A stretch of 64,000 bases of DNA from Nucisporomicrobium flavum (lineage in GTDB: Bacteria; Actinomycetota; Actinomycetes; Mycobacteriales; Micromonosporaceae). Made by a program: the position numbers and the translations under genes. This document shows, in pieces, positions 33,024 to 41,650 of this stretch. The DNA lies in assembly GCF_016464385.1 (NCBI RefSeq), contig NZ_JADMLH010000003.1, positions 425,714-489,713 on the forward strand, read 5' to 3'. The first letter of the stretch is position 1. Each line of letters starts with the position of its first letter. A model generated the notes under the pieces. That model searched no databases, was not told the DNA's origin, and saw only the letters and a list, made by a program, of their open reading frames with translations.

Positions 33024-35513
33024 ATGGTCAAGCTCGCCGCTCAGATGCTGCGCCGCCGGATCGGCAGCGCCCTCGCCACGCTGGTCGCCCTCACCTTGGG
33101 GGTCGTGATCCTCACCGCGCTGGGCGCCATGGTCGAGTCCGGCCTGCGTCACCGGCCGACCGCCCAGCAGTACGCCGCGGCCGACGTCGTCGTCGCCCAC
33201 CGTGACCTGTCCTTCACGACCAAGGAATTCGGCGACGTCAACCACGTGACCGTCGGCCTGCCGGAGGGCGGCACGGTGCCGGCCGCCCTGGCCGACGAGC
33301 TCCGCAGGGTGCCCGGGGTGGCCACGGTGGCCGCCGATGTCCGGGTTCCCGTGCTGGGGGAGAGCGCCGCCACCGGCCACGGGTGGAGTTCCGCCGTGCT
33401 GACCCCGTACAAAATCATCAAGGGTGACGCGCCCGCCGCGGCCGGGGACGTGGTGCTGGACGCCCGCCTCGCGGGCGACGCCAAGCCCGGCGATCGCACC
33501 ACCCTGATGGTCGGCGGTACGGCCCGGGAGTTGCGGGTCAGCGGTATCGCTTCCGGGTCCGGGCCGGAAAGCGTCTTCTTCACCGACGCGCAGGCCGCGA
33601 AGCTCGCCGGGAAGCCGGGCAAGGCCGACGCGATCGGCATCGTGGCGCAGCCGGGTGCCGACAGGAAGGCGATCGTCGCGGCGGCCGGCAAGGTGGCCGG
33701 CACCGCGGGCGCCAAGGCGTACGCCGGAAGCGGTCTGGGCGCGGCCGAGAGCGACTCGGAATCGCCGCAGACCCTGCTCATCACCGTCGGCGCGTCGCTC
33801 GGCGGGTATGTGGCGATGCTGGTCGGTTTCGTGGTGGCCGGGACGATCGGGCTCTCCGTCCGGCACCGCCGCCGCGACCTGGCCCTGCTGCGCGCCGTCG
33901 CAGCCACCCCCGGCCAGGTGCGCCGGATGGTCGTGGCCGAGGCCATGCTGCTCGGCCTGGCCGGCGCCGCGATCGGCGTCCCGGGCGGGTACCTGGCGAC
34001 CGAGTGGGCCCACGACCAGTTCGTCGACCGGGGCTTCCTGCCCGCGGGCTTCCCGATGGGCATGGGTCCGCTCGCCGCCGTGACCGCGGTGGTCATGACG
34101 CTGCTGGTGGCGGTGCTGTCCGCGCTGGCCGCCGCGCGCCGGGTCACGAAGATCCGCCCGACCGAGGCGCTCGGCGAGGTGGCGGTGGAGCCGGCGCAGA
34201 GCGGCAAGGTCCGGCTGGTGGCCGGCGTGCTGACGCTGACGGGCGCCGGTACGGCCAGCTCCCTCACGGTCGGCGCCAGCGGTCCGACGGCCCTGGCCGG
34301 CGCGATCGGGATGCTGTACCTCTTCGTCCTCGCGGTGGCGCTGCTGGCGCCCTGGATCAACCGGACCAGCGCCCAGCTGCTCACGCCGCTGCTGCGCGGC
34401 GTCTGGGGCACCAGCGGCTACCTGGCCACCAAGAACCTGAAGGCGAACGCGCAGGGCATGACCACCGTGCTGACCGCGCTGGTGCTGTCGGTCGGCTTCG
34501 GCGGCTCGGTGTGGTTCCTGCAGGACAACCTGGAGCGTCAGACGGTCGAGCAGGCCCGCGAGGGCACGCTCGCTCAGCACGCGCTCGTCTCGCCGGCCGG
34601 ATTCCCCACCGAGGCGGCCGCCGACGCCCGCGCCATGCCCGGCGTGCAGAACGCGACCGGCGTGCGGCACACGTCGGTGATCCTGAAGGCGCTGGGCGAC
34701 GCCGAGCCGGTGCCGGCCCAGGCCGTCGACGCCGGCGGTGCCGGCACGCTCGACCTGCACGTCACCTCGGGCAGCATGGCCGACCTGGGCGCCGACGGCG
34801 TCGCGGTCTCCGAGCTGCGGGCCGGGGGCGCCGGCTGGAAGGTGGGGGACCGGGCCGAATTCTGGCTGGGCGACGGCACTCCGGTACAGCTCCGCGTTGC
34901 GGCGATCTACCAGCGCGGGCTGGGCTTCGGCGACGTGACGCTGCCCCGGGAGGTGGTCGCCGGGCACACCGCGAGGAACCTCGACGACCAGGTCCTGATC
35001 CGTACGGCGCCCGGCGCGGACGTCGACGAGGCGCTGGCGTCCCTGGCGGCCCGGTACCCCGGCAGCGCGGTCGTCGCCTCGGGCGACCAGAACAAGCAGC
35101 TCGCCCAGGACATGGCGATCAGCGCGTGGCTGAACAAGCTCCTCATCGGCGTGATGGTCGGCTACGCGGCGCTCGCCGCGGCCAACACGATGGTGATGGC
35201 CGCGCTGGCCCGGCGCCGCGAGCTGTCCCTGCTGCGCCTGGCCGGGGTGACGAAGCGGCAGGTCAAGCGCATGGTGCACGCCGAGCAGGCGGGGCTGCTG
35301 GGGGTCGCGCTGGTGATCGGCGGCGGCATCGCGGCCACCACGCTGATCGCGGCGGTGAACGCCTTGACCGGGGATCCGGTGCCGTACGTGCCCGCGCTCG
35401 GCTGGGTGGCCGTGCTCGGCGGGACGGCGCTGCTGGCGCTGGTCACCACGGTGCTGCCGGTCGGCCGCCTGCTGCGGGTGCCGCCGGTGGAGAGCATCGG
35501 CACCAAGGAATAG
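33024..35513 (+). CDS. FtsX-like ABC transporter permease
   Basis: 829 residues with duplicated FtsX architecture: TM1 near 15-37, an extracytosolic domain (about 40-245), three spans (about 250-365), a central pair, a second extracytosolic domain (about 480-690) and three closing spans ending in RLLRVPPVESIG. SVRHRRRDLALLRAVAATPG and ALARRRELSLLRLAGVTKRQ are the two repeated cytosolic coupling loops. It pairs with the preceding ATPase. The substrate cannot be read from sequence. Confidence 0.88.
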   Translation: MVKLAAQMLRRRIGSALATLVALTLGVVILTALGAMVESGLRHRPTAQQYAAADVVVAHRDLSFTTKEFGDVNHVTVGLPEGGTVPAALADELRRVPGVATVAADVRVPVLGESAATGHGWSSAVLTPYKIIKGDAPAAAGDVVLDARLAGDAKPGDRTTLMVGGTARELRVSGIASGSGPESVFFTDAQAAKLAGKPGKADAIGIVAQPGADRKAIVAAAGKVAGTAGAKAYAGSGLGAAESDSESPQTLLITVGASLGGYVAMLVGFVVAGTIGLSVRHRRRDLALLRAVAATPGQVRRMVVAEAMLLGLAGAAIGVPGGYLATEWAHDQFVDRGFLPAGFPMGMGPLAAVTAVVMTLLVAVLSALAAARRVTKIRPTEALGEVAVEPAQSGKVRLVAGVLTLTGAGTASSLTVGASGPTALAGAIGMLYLFVLAVALLAPWINRTSAQLLTPLLRGVWGTSGYLATKNLKANAQGMTTVLTALVLSVGFGGSVWFLQDNLERQTVEQAREGTLAQHALVSPAGFPTEAAADARAMPGVQNATGVRHTSVILKALGDAEPVPAQAVDAGGAGTLDLHVTSGSMADLGADGVAVSELRAGGAGWKVGDRAEFWLGDGTPVQLRVAAIYQRGLGFGDVTLPREVVAGHTARNLDDQVLIRTAPGADVDEALASLAARYPGSAVVASGDQNKQLAQDMAISAWLNKLLIGVMVGYAALAAANTMVMAALARRRELSLLRLAGVTKRQVKRMVHAEQAGLLGVALVIGGGIAATTLIAAVNALTGDPVPYVPALGWVAVLGGTALLALVTTVLPVGRLLRVPPVESIGTKE

Positions 35514-35524
35514 GCAGACCGTCA

Positions 35525-35558
35525 CGCGGCAGTGCCCGCTAAGCCGGGCGCTGCCGCG
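35525..35558 (+). terminator. 14-bp hairpin after the ABC permease gene
   Basis: CGCGGCAGTGCCCG pairs with CGGGCGCTGCCGCG (one G-U) across a 6-base loop, 11 bases past the stop codon. No T-run follows, as is frequent in GC-rich actinomycetes. It separates the ABC operon from the chemoreceptor. Confidence 0.6.
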
Positions 35559-35604
35559 ACCGATCTTGGCAGAGAAGCTGTCGTCCTGCGGATTGGCCTG
35601 ATTC

Positions 35605-37224
35605 ATGACTCGTCTGTTGCGTGGCGCACGACTGAGCGTCCGGCTGTTCGTCGCGTTCGGGCTCGTGTGCGCCCTGCTCGTGGCGGTGACCGCGATCGGT
35701 GTGGCCGGCCAGCGACGGCAGCAGCAGGCCGCCGCCGACGCCGCCGCGATCCAAGTGCTGAGCCGCCAGTCGATGCAGCTCAAGTTCCTGAACGCCGACA
35801 TGAACAGCTGGGTCATCGCGTACTTCTCGAACCTGTCGAGCCCCGGCGTGTCACCGGCCGACGTGGTGGGCCCGGGCACCAACCGGGACGACGCCGTGAA
35901 GGCCAAGACGGCCGCGCTGGCCGTGCTGGGCGAGGTGAGGACCGGCTACCTCACCGCCTCCGAACGCGGCACCTTCGACCAGCTCAAGCAGCAGTTCACC
36001 GCGGTGGCGGCCGCCGAGGAGCAGATGGCCGGCCTCCTGAAGCAGAACACCAAGGCCGGCGTCGACGAGGCGATCAAGATCCTGAACGGCGTCTACATCA
36101 CCGGCGTGCAGAAGATCACCGAGCTGACCACCTCGCTGACCGACTCCACCACCAGCCGCAGCGCGGTCGCCGTGACCAAGGCCAAGGATTCCGCGACGCG
36201 CGGTCAGCAGCTGATGGTCGGCGGGTGCGCGCTGGCCCTCCTGCTGGCCATCGTGCTGGCGGTGCTGCTCACCCGCAGCGTGACCGGTCCGGCCCAGCGG
36301 GTCGTGGGGGCGCTGCGCCGGATGGCCGACCGTGACCTCACCGCCACCCTCGACGTGAACGGGCGCGACGAGCTGACCGAGATGTCCCGGGCCTTCAACT
36401 CCGCGGTCGGCGGCGTACGCGAGGCGCTGTCGCGGGTGTCGGCGCGTACCGAGGGGCTGACCGCGGCGGCACGGGAGCTGGCCGAGGTGTCCGTACGGAT
36501 GGGCGGCAACGCCGAGGGCACCAGCCGGCAGGCCCTGCTCGTGTCGTCGGCGGCGGAGGACGTGTCGGCGAACGTGGCCGGCATCGCGGCCGCCGCCGAG
36601 CAGGTGGACGCGTCCATCGGCGAGATCGCCCGCAGCAGCGAGTCGGCCGTGGGCATCGCGGACCGCGGGGTGACCACCGCGAACAGCACGTCGGAGGCGG
36701 TCGGCCGGCTGGCCGCTGCCAGCGAGGAGATCGGCGAGATCGTCAGCACGATCACCTCCATCGCCAAGCAGACCAACCTCCTGGCGCTCAACGCGACCAT
36801 CGAGGCGGCCCGGGCGGGCGAGTCCGGCCGCGGGTTCGCGGTCGTGGCCGGCGAGGTCAAGAACCTGGCCGCGGAGACCGCGCAGGCGACCGAGGACATC
36901 ACCGCGAAGATCTCGGCGATCCAGCTGACGACCCAGGACGCCAACGCCGCGATCAGCGAGATCGCCGACGTCGTGGGGCGGATCTCGGCGATCCAGTCGT
37001 CGATCGCCTCGTCGGTGCAGGAGCAGGCCGCGACGACCGCCGAGATCGGGCGCACGGTCACCGAGGTGGCCGGCGGCTCACGTCAGATCGCGGAGAACAT
37101 CTCCGGCGTCGCGTCGACCGCCCACTCGACGAACGAGGGCGCGGGCGAGACCCGGCAGGCCGCGGGCGGCCTCGCCGCGATGGCCGACGAGCTGGGCGAG
37201 CTGGTCGCGGCCTTCAAGCTCTGA
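35605..37224 (+). CDS. methyl-accepting chemotaxis protein
   Basis: 539 residues. TM1 (about 12-34), an extracytosolic four-helix sensor (about 35-200), TM2 (about 203-225), HAMP (about 226-280), then a long coiled coil with the hairpin tip [20 protein letters not shown] and [20 protein letters not shown] that contacts CheA/CheW. Glu/Gln pairs suitable for methylation flank the tip. The ligand is unknown. No other chemotaxis gene lies nearby. Among actinomycetes such receptors are typical of zoosporic genera, which supports an Actinoplanes-like host. Confidence 0.93.
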   Translation: MTRLLRGARLSVRLFVAFGLVCALLVAVTAIGVAGQRRQQQAAADAAAIQVLSRQSMQLKFLNADMNSWVIAYFSNLSSPGVSPADVVGPGTNRDDAVKAKTAALAVLGEVRTGYLTASERGTFDQLKQQFTAVAAAEEQMAGLLKQNTKAGVDEAIKILNGVYITGVQKITELTTSLTDSTTSRSAVAVTKAKDSATRGQQLMVGGCALALLLAIVLAVLLTRSVTGPAQRVVGALRRMADRDLTATLDVNGRDELTEMSRAFNSAVGGVREALSRVSARTEGLTAAARELAEVSVRMGGNAEGTSRQALLVSSAAEDVSANVAGIAAAAEQVDASIGEIARSSESAVGIADRGVTTANSTSEAVGRLAAASEEIGEIVSTITSIAKQTNLLALNATIEAARAGESGRGFAVVAGEVKNLAAETAQATEDITAKISAIQLTTQDANAAISEIADVVGRISAIQSSIASSVQEQAATTAEIGRTVTEVAGGSRQIAENISGVASTAHSTNEGAGETRQAAGGLAAMADELGELVAAFKL

Positions 37225-37234
37225 CCGTACGGCC

Positions 37235-37987
37235 TCAGGTGCGGCGGCGCAGCAGGTACGTGTCCATGATCCAGCCGTGCCGCTCGCGGGCCTCGGCGCG
37301 GACCCGGCGGATCTCGTCGGCGACCTCGGCCAGCGGCCCGGAGATCAGCAGCTCGTCGGGGGTCCCGAGGTACGCGCCCCAGTAGATGTCGACGTCGCCC
37401 TCGACCGTCCCGAAGCTCTGGTGCGCGTCCAGCATCACGATCACGTCGTCCACGCCCGCCGGCCACTGCTCGGCGAGCCGGCGGCCCGTCGTGACCTGGA
37501 ACGGCTGCCCCACCCGGTTCACGCCGACCCGATGTTTCGCGGCCAGCGCGGAGACGCTGCTGATGCCCGGCACGACCTCGTACTCGAAGCGGGTCGCGCC
37601 GCGCGCGAGGATCTCCTCGAGGATCGCGATGGTCGAGTCGTACAGCGACGGGTCGCCCCAGACCAGGAACGCGCCGACCTCGTCGTCGAGCAGGTGCTCG
37701 CTGATCAGCGCCTCGGTCACCTCGGACCGGCGCCGCCGCCAGTCGGCGATCGTGCCCTCGTAGTCGGCGGGGGTCCGGTCCCGGTCCGGGTCGCGGCCCT
37801 CGGCGATGCGGCGGCCGGGCTTGCCGTACGCCTTCAACATCCGGCGCCGGAGCTCGATCATGCTCTCCTTGGCCTCGCCCTTGTCGAGCAGGAAGAACAC
37901 GTCGGTCCGGCCGATCGCCTTGGCTGCCTGCAGGGTGAGGTGGTCGGGGTCGCCGGCCCCGATCCCGATGACGTAGATCTTCCGCAC
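37235..37987 (-). CDS. cobF: precorrin-6A synthase (deacetylating)
   Basis: 250 residues. KIYVIGIGAGDPDHLTLQAA is the methylase N-terminus; DVFFLLDKGEAKESMIELRR is the CobF-specific block, and FLVWGDPSLYDSTIAILEEI and VVPGISSVSALAAKH follow. CobF removes the acetyl group from precorrin-5 and methylates C1, giving precorrin-6A. It belongs to the same aerobic pathway as the cob genes at 21.7-32 kb but is separate, with no riboswitch seen. GTG start at 37987. Confidence 0.93.
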   Translation of the reverse strand: MRKIYVIGIGAGDPDHLTLQAAKAIGRTDVFFLLDKGEAKESMIELRRRMLKAYGKPGRRIAEGRDPDRDRTPADYEGTIADWRRRRSEVTEALISEHLLDDEVGAFLVWGDPSLYDSTIAILEEILARGATRFEYEVVPGISSVSALAAKHRVGVNRVGQPFQVTTGRRLAEQWPAGVDDVIVMLDAHQSFGTVEGDVDIYWGAYLGTPDELLISGPLAEVADEIRRVRAEARERHGWIMDTYLLRRRT

Positions 37988-38017
37988 GCCGTGCAGTCTG
38001 CCCGATCCGCGCCCGGC

Positions 38018-39208
38018 TCAGTCCGGGAGGAGGGGCACTGAGGGGTTCAGCTCACGGCCCAGCGACGCCGCCCGGGTCACCGACGAGGACCCGAACCGGT
38101 CGCGTACGGCGTCCAGCGCGCTGTCCAGCCCTTCGTCGTGCGGGTCGTCGAAGGGCAGCTCCAGCTGCACCGATCCGTCGCTGTCGAGGTTGCCGACCGC
38201 CACGCCGACCAGCGTGATGCCGCGTTCCTCGATCAGCGGGCGGGCGGCGGTCAGCAGGCCGAGCGCGGTCTCCAGGATCGGCCGGGTGTGCACGGTGGCC
38301 TTGAGCAGGCTCCGGGAGCGGGTGGCCCGGCTGAAGTCGCCGAAGCGCAGCCGCAGCGTCACCGTGCGCCCGGCGCGGTTCGCCGCCCGCATCCGGCGGG
38401 TGACCCGGTCGACGAGCGCGGCCAGCGTCGCCTCGAGCTCCGCGAACGGGCGCGGCCGCCGGCCCAGCGCGCACTGCGAGCCGATCGAGCCGCGCCGGTG
38501 CCCGACCCGGACCCGCCGGGGGTCGCGGTTGTGGGCCAGCGCGTGCAGGTGCCGGCCGGCGTGCGCGCCGAGCATCGTGACCAGGGCGGCCTCGCCGATG
38601 CGGGCCACGTGGCCGACCGTGCGGATCTGCCGGTCGCGCAGCTTGGCGGCGGTCACCGGCCCGACGCCCCACAGCCGCTCGACCGGCAGCGGGTGCAGGA
38701 ACGCCAGCTCCTCGCCGGGCTGGACGACCAGCAGGCCGTCGGGCTTGCCCACCCCGCTCGCCACCTTCGCCAGGAACTTCGTGCGGGCCACGCCGACCGT
38801 GATCGGCAGACCGGCCCGTTCGCGCACCTCCGCGCGCAGCCGTGCGGCGATCTCGGTGGGCGTACCCCGGATCTTGAGCAGCCCGCCCACCTCGAGGAAC
38901 GCCTCGTCGATGGAGATGCCCTCGACGATCGGGGTGGTGTCCCGGAAGACCTCGAAGACCGCCTTGCTCGCCGCCGAATACGCCTTCATCCGCGGCGGGA
39001 CGAGCACCGCCCCCGGGCAGAGCGCGCGGGCCTGCGCGATGCCCATCGGCGTGCGGACGCCGTACGCCTTCGCCTCGTAGCTGGCGGCCAGCACGACCCC
39101 GCCGCCGACCAGCACCGGGCGCCCCCGCAGCCCGGGGTCGTCGCGCTGCTCGACCGACGCGTAGAACGAGTCGAGGTCGGCGTGCAGGATGGTCGCCTGG
39201 TCAGCCAC
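38018..39208 (-). CDS. dinB: DNA polymerase IV (Y family)
   Basis: 396 residues. Catalytic acids in HADLDSFYASVEQ (D11) and EGISIDEAFLEVG (D101, E102); steric-gate region FYASVEQ; thumb motifs RLWGVGPVTAAKL; a little-finger domain at about 240-350. It performs translesion synthesis past damaged bases with low fidelity. It lacks a clear C-terminal clamp-binding QLxLF motif except QLELPF near residue 350, which could serve. A LexA-like box lies 11 bases upstream of the GTG. Confidence 0.93.
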   Translation of the reverse strand: MADQATILHADLDSFYASVEQRDDPGLRGRPVLVGGGVVLAASYEAKAYGVRTPMGIAQARALCPGAVLVPPRMKAYSAASKAVFEVFRDTTPIVEGISIDEAFLEVGGLLKIRGTPTEIAARLRAEVRERAGLPITVGVARTKFLAKVASGVGKPDGLLVVQPGEELAFLHPLPVERLWGVGPVTAAKLRDRQIRTVGHVARIGEAALVTMLGAHAGRHLHALAHNRDPRRVRVGHRRGSIGSQCALGRRPRPFAELEATLAALVDRVTRRMRAANRAGRTVTLRLRFGDFSRATRSRSLLKATVHTRPILETALGLLTAARPLIEERGITLVGVAVGNLDSDGSVQLELPFDDPHDEGLDSALDAVRDRFGSSSVTRAASLGRELNPSVPLLPD

Positions 39209-39218
39209 GGCGTCATCT

Positions 39219-39234
39219 TAGAACGCCTGTACGA
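39219..39234. promoter_or_regulatory. LexA/SOS-box-like operator of dinB
   Basis: TAGAACgcctGTACGA matches the actinobacterial SOS consensus TCGAAC-N4-GTTCGA at 10 of 12 positions and lies just before the dinB start, where LexA would block transcription. Consensus match is direct; regulation is inferred. Confidence 0.6.
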
Positions 39235-39243
39235 AAGAAGCGA

Positions 39244-39696
39244 TCAGAAGATGTTCAGCAGCACAGCCTGCTTTTCCGCGGCCGCGGTGAGGTAGAACGC
39301 CCGGAGCTTGTCGAAGTTCGGGCCCAGGTACGTCTCGAAGACGTCTTCCTCGTCCCAGATGCCCGGGTAGATCTCCGCATCCTCGAGCGCCGCCGCGTCG
39401 TAGCGGGCACGCAGCGCGGCCGCGTCCAGATCCCGCAGGCCGGCGGCGACCGCGGCCACGCTTTCCGCCGGGAGCAGGCGCGCAGGGCCGTACCCGGTGT
39501 CCTCGCCGACCGGCTCGCCGCCCAGGATCGCCTCTCCGGCACCCGGGGTCGTCTCCCAGGCGTTCCCGGTCAGCAGGAAGTGGATGCCGTGCCACGCCTT
39601 GTCGAGGTCGACGTCGGCTTCGCCGGTCACCACCGGGTCGGCGGTGTCGCGTACCTGGCCGGGGGTCAGCCGGCGGCCGGTGAAGATCATGCCCAT
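39244..39696 (-). CDS. DUF1877 (YfbM-like) family protein
   Basis: 150 residues. MGMIFTGRRLTPGQV at the start, DLDKAWHGIHFLLTG in the middle and ILGGEPVGEDTGYGPARLL are the conserved YfbM/DUF1877 blocks. Function unknown; members are small cytosolic proteins. AGGA lies 9 bases before the ATG at 39696. It is followed by dinB on the same strand, with the SOS-like box between them. Confidence 0.85.
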   Translation of the reverse strand: MGMIFTGRRLTPGQVRDTADPVVTGEADVDLDKAWHGIHFLLTGNAWETTPGAGEAILGGEPVGEDTGYGPARLLPAESVAAVAAGLRDLDAAALRARYDAAALEDAEIYPGIWDEEDVFETYLGPNFDKLRAFYLTAAAEKQAVLLNIF

Positions 39697-39730
39697 GGCG
39701 GGCATCCTGCCAGACACCGAGAATGGGGCC

Positions 39731-40147
39731 ATGACGACGCGACCGCCGCTGGCCGAGGCCCTGGACCTGCAACCCCACCCGGAGGGCGGGTGGTTCCGCG
39801 AGACGTTCCGGTCGCGGGTCGTTTTCGAGCCCGAGGGGTACGCGGGCCCGCGCGCCGCCGCCACCGGCATCTACTTCCTGCTGCAGCCCGGCGAGTCGTC
39901 GGCGTGGCACGTGGTGACGTCCGACGAGCTGTGGTTCCTGCACTCCGGCACGCTCGAGCTGCGCCTCGGCGGGAGCGGCGAGAAGCCGGCCGAGCCGGGC
40001 GACGTGGTGCTGGTGGATGCCCGCAACCCGCAGGCGCTCGTGCCGGCCGGGGTGTGGCAGGCCGCGTACCCGGTGGGCGGCGAGCCGGTGCTGGTCAGCT
40101 GCGTGGTCTCGCCCGGCTTCGACTTCGCCGACTTCCGCATGGCGTAG
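39731..40147 (+). CDS. DUF985 cupin-fold protein
   Basis: 138 residues. LQPHPEGGWFRETFRS and GIYFLLQPGESSAWHVVTSD and ELWFLHSGTLELRL are typical of the DUF985/cupin_5 family; the His and Glu of the beta-barrel could bind a metal. The substrate is unknown; some relatives are sugar epimerase-like. GGGG precedes the ATG, and only 34 bases separate it from the divergent DUF1877 gene. Confidence 0.85.
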   Translation: MTTRPPLAEALDLQPHPEGGWFRETFRSRVVFEPEGYAGPRAAATGIYFLLQPGESSAWHVVTSDELWFLHSGTLELRLGGSGEKPAEPGDVVLVDARNPQALVPAGVWQAAYPVGGEPVLVSCVVSPGFDFADFRMA

Positions 40148-40203
40148 TGCTGCGGATCACGACGGCCGCGGGAAAGGTGCGGCCACGCCGCCGGTTGTGA
40201 GAG

Positions 40204-40222
40204 TTGAGCGTCCCACGCTCAA
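40204..40222. promoter_or_regulatory. HAIR-type HspR operator upstream of hsp20
   Basis: TTGAGcgtcccacgCTCAA gives the TTGAG-N9-CTCAA spacing of the HspR-associated inverted repeat (CTTGAGT-N7-ACTCAAG). Allowing the GCG/CGC edge, the inverted repeat is perfect over 7+7 bases. It lies 20 bases before the hsp20 ATG. HspR is known to repress dnaK, clpB and small heat-shock genes in actinobacteria; action here is inferred. Confidence 0.7.
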
Positions 40223-40241
40223 GTCTGACCCGGAGGACATC

Positions 40242-40628
40242 ATGGTGCTGCGTAGCGACTTCGACCGTCTCACCGCCCGCGTGTTCGACACCGCCGCCCG
40301 GACCGGCGGCGCCCGTCTGGACGCGTACCGCGACGGGGATACGTTCTTCATCGACATCGACCTGCCGGGCGTCGACCCGGCGAGCATCGACATCACTGTC
40401 GACCACAAGGTTCTGACCGTCCGGGCCGAGCGCGTCCGGCCCGAGCGTGAGGGTGTGCGGTACCTCGTCGCGGAGCGTCCGATGGGTACGGTGACCCGTC
40501 AGGTCTTCCTCGCCGAGACGCTGGACACCGACCGTCTCGAGGCCCGGCACGAGAACGGCGTGCTGACGCTGCGGATCCCGGTCACCGAGCGGGCCAGGCC
40601 CCGCCGGATCGAGGTCTCCGCGGCCTGA
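40242..40628 (+). CDS. Hsp20/alpha-crystallin small heat-shock protein
   Basis: 128 residues. An alpha-crystallin domain covers most of the chain: TFFIDIDLPGVDPASIDITV, VLTVRAERV, VFLAETLDTDRLEARHENGV and LTLRIPVTERARPRRIEV, with the ENGVLTL motif and an IPV-like C-terminal anchor. It acts as an ATP-independent holdase for unfolding proteins. Strong GGAGG site before the ATG at 40242; HAIR operator upstream and a strong terminator downstream make it a single-gene unit. Confidence 0.94.
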   Translation: MVLRSDFDRLTARVFDTAARTGGARLDAYRDGDTFFIDIDLPGVDPASIDITVDHKVLTVRAERVRPEREGVRYLVAERPMGTVTRQVFLAETLDTDRLEARHENGVLTLRIPVTERARPRRIEVSAA

Positions 40629-40640
40629 GCCGAGCGAACG

Positions 40641-40673
40641 AAAGCGGCGCACCCCGGCGGGTGCGCCGCTTTT
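40641..40673. terminator. bidirectional intrinsic terminator after hsp20
   Basis: AAAGCGGCGCACCC pairs perfectly over 14 bp with GGGTGCGCCGCTTT across a CGGC tetraloop, ending in T and with A-run and T-run on opposite sides. It lies between convergent hsp20 and the CBM6 gene and should work in both directions. Confidence 0.9.
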
Positions 40674-40680
40674 GTCGTCC

Positions 40681-41328
40681 TCAGTGGCCGAAGGCGAAGT
40701 AGTTCAGGTTCAGGAACTCGGTGCCGCTGTCGCTCGCGAACGTGAGGAACAGCGTGTGCATGCCGGTCGTCGGCGTGATCATGGTGGTCTGCGTCTGCCA
40801 GTTCTGCCAGCCGCCCAGGTTGCCCACGGTCAGCCCGCCGATCGGCGCCGCGGCCGGGCTGTCGAGGTGCAGGTCGACCCGGCCGGTCACGCCGTCGCCC
40901 ACGTCGGAGGCCACCCGGGCGGCGAACCGGGTGGCCGGCGTCGTGCCGAAGTTGACCTGGTCGTAGCGCAGCCAGTCGCCGTTGTTGACCCAGCCGACGT
41001 TCTGCCCGCCGCCCTCGTCCTCGGTGTTCTCGTATTCCGTGCCCTGCTGGTTGGTGGCGCTCTCCGCCTGGATCGTGGTGTACGCGTCGATCCCGCCGAC
41101 CGGCGCCTCCTCCGGTGTCTCCTCGGACGGCGACGGGCTGAGCGCGGCGCTCGGGGAGGCCGGGGCGGCGGCGGCCGGGGCCGGGGCCGGGGGGTCGTCC
41201 TGCAATCGGCCGAGGAGATAGCCGAGCAGGAGCAGCGCGAGGCCGGCCGCGCCGAGCGCGACGCGGCGCCGGGTGACCCTCGAGCGCGAGTGGTACACCC
41301 CGGGCGGAGCCGGTGCGGGGATGCTCAC
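40681..41328 (-). CDS. membrane-anchored CBM6-type carbohydrate-binding protein
   Basis: 215 residues. A basic start, one hydrophobic span (VALGAAGLALLLLGYLLG), a Pro/Ala/Ser linker with acidic residues (about 45-80), then a CBM6/CBM35-like jelly roll (about 85-215): IQAESATNQQGTEYENTEDE, NVGWVNNGDWLRYDQVNFG and GGWQNWQTQTTMI, where aromatic residues bind sugar. No catalytic domain is present, so it probably binds polysaccharide at the cell surface. The GTG at 41328 is preceded by TATCCT and no clear ribosome site; a GTG at 41376 is an alternative. Confidence 0.78.
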   Translation of the reverse strand: MSIPAPAPPGVYHSRSRVTRRRVALGAAGLALLLLGYLLGRLQDDPPAPAPAAAAPASPSAALSPSPSEETPEEAPVGGIDAYTTIQAESATNQQGTEYENTEDEGGGQNVGWVNNGDWLRYDQVNFGTTPATRFAARVASDVGDGVTGRVDLHLDSPAAAPIGGLTVGNLGGWQNWQTQTTMITPTTGMHTLFLTFASDSGTEFLNLNYFAFGH

Positions 41329-41463
41329 GGGTCGAGAGGATAGCCGACCACTGTGATGAGTGACGAAATAACACACAGTAGCGAGGCGTCGGGCGGCGAG
41401 GAATGCCTTTCATCATCGCCTTTGCGGAAGATTTCCTGGCGTGCTACGGGATCCGGTCATCGG

Positions 41464-41510
41464 TTGACATCTCTGAACGCTCGTACCATGGTGGTGAGAG
41501 CGCTCTCACC
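41464..41510 (+). promoter_or_regulatory. promoter and LacI-type operator of the GH64 gene
   Basis: TTGACA (41464-41469) is a consensus -35. The 18-bp perfect palindrome GGTGAGAGCGCTCTCACC (41493-41510) lies where the transcription start should fall. Its core GAGAGCGCTCTC recurs upstream of the LacI gene at 50713-50724, so that regulator is the likely binder. The start codon is 140 bases downstream. Confidence 0.72.
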
Positions 41511-41650
41511 GTCGAGACGGCGATGCGGAGCGTGACGGCCAGGACGCATCCCCCTTCCGTGTCCGCCCCCGAAGCGAGCCTGGCCGGCGTGGGATCCCTC
41601 CCGGCCGGTGCTGGGCCCGCGCCACCCGGGGGCCGGACACTGGAGCGCCT

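Noticed and set aside
28416..35906. Very long open frames antisense to cobN and to the ABC transporter genes
   Set aside because: They mirror the codon structure of the sense genes in GC-rich DNA; their products are Arg/Gly/His-rich with no domain order and no sensible start sites.
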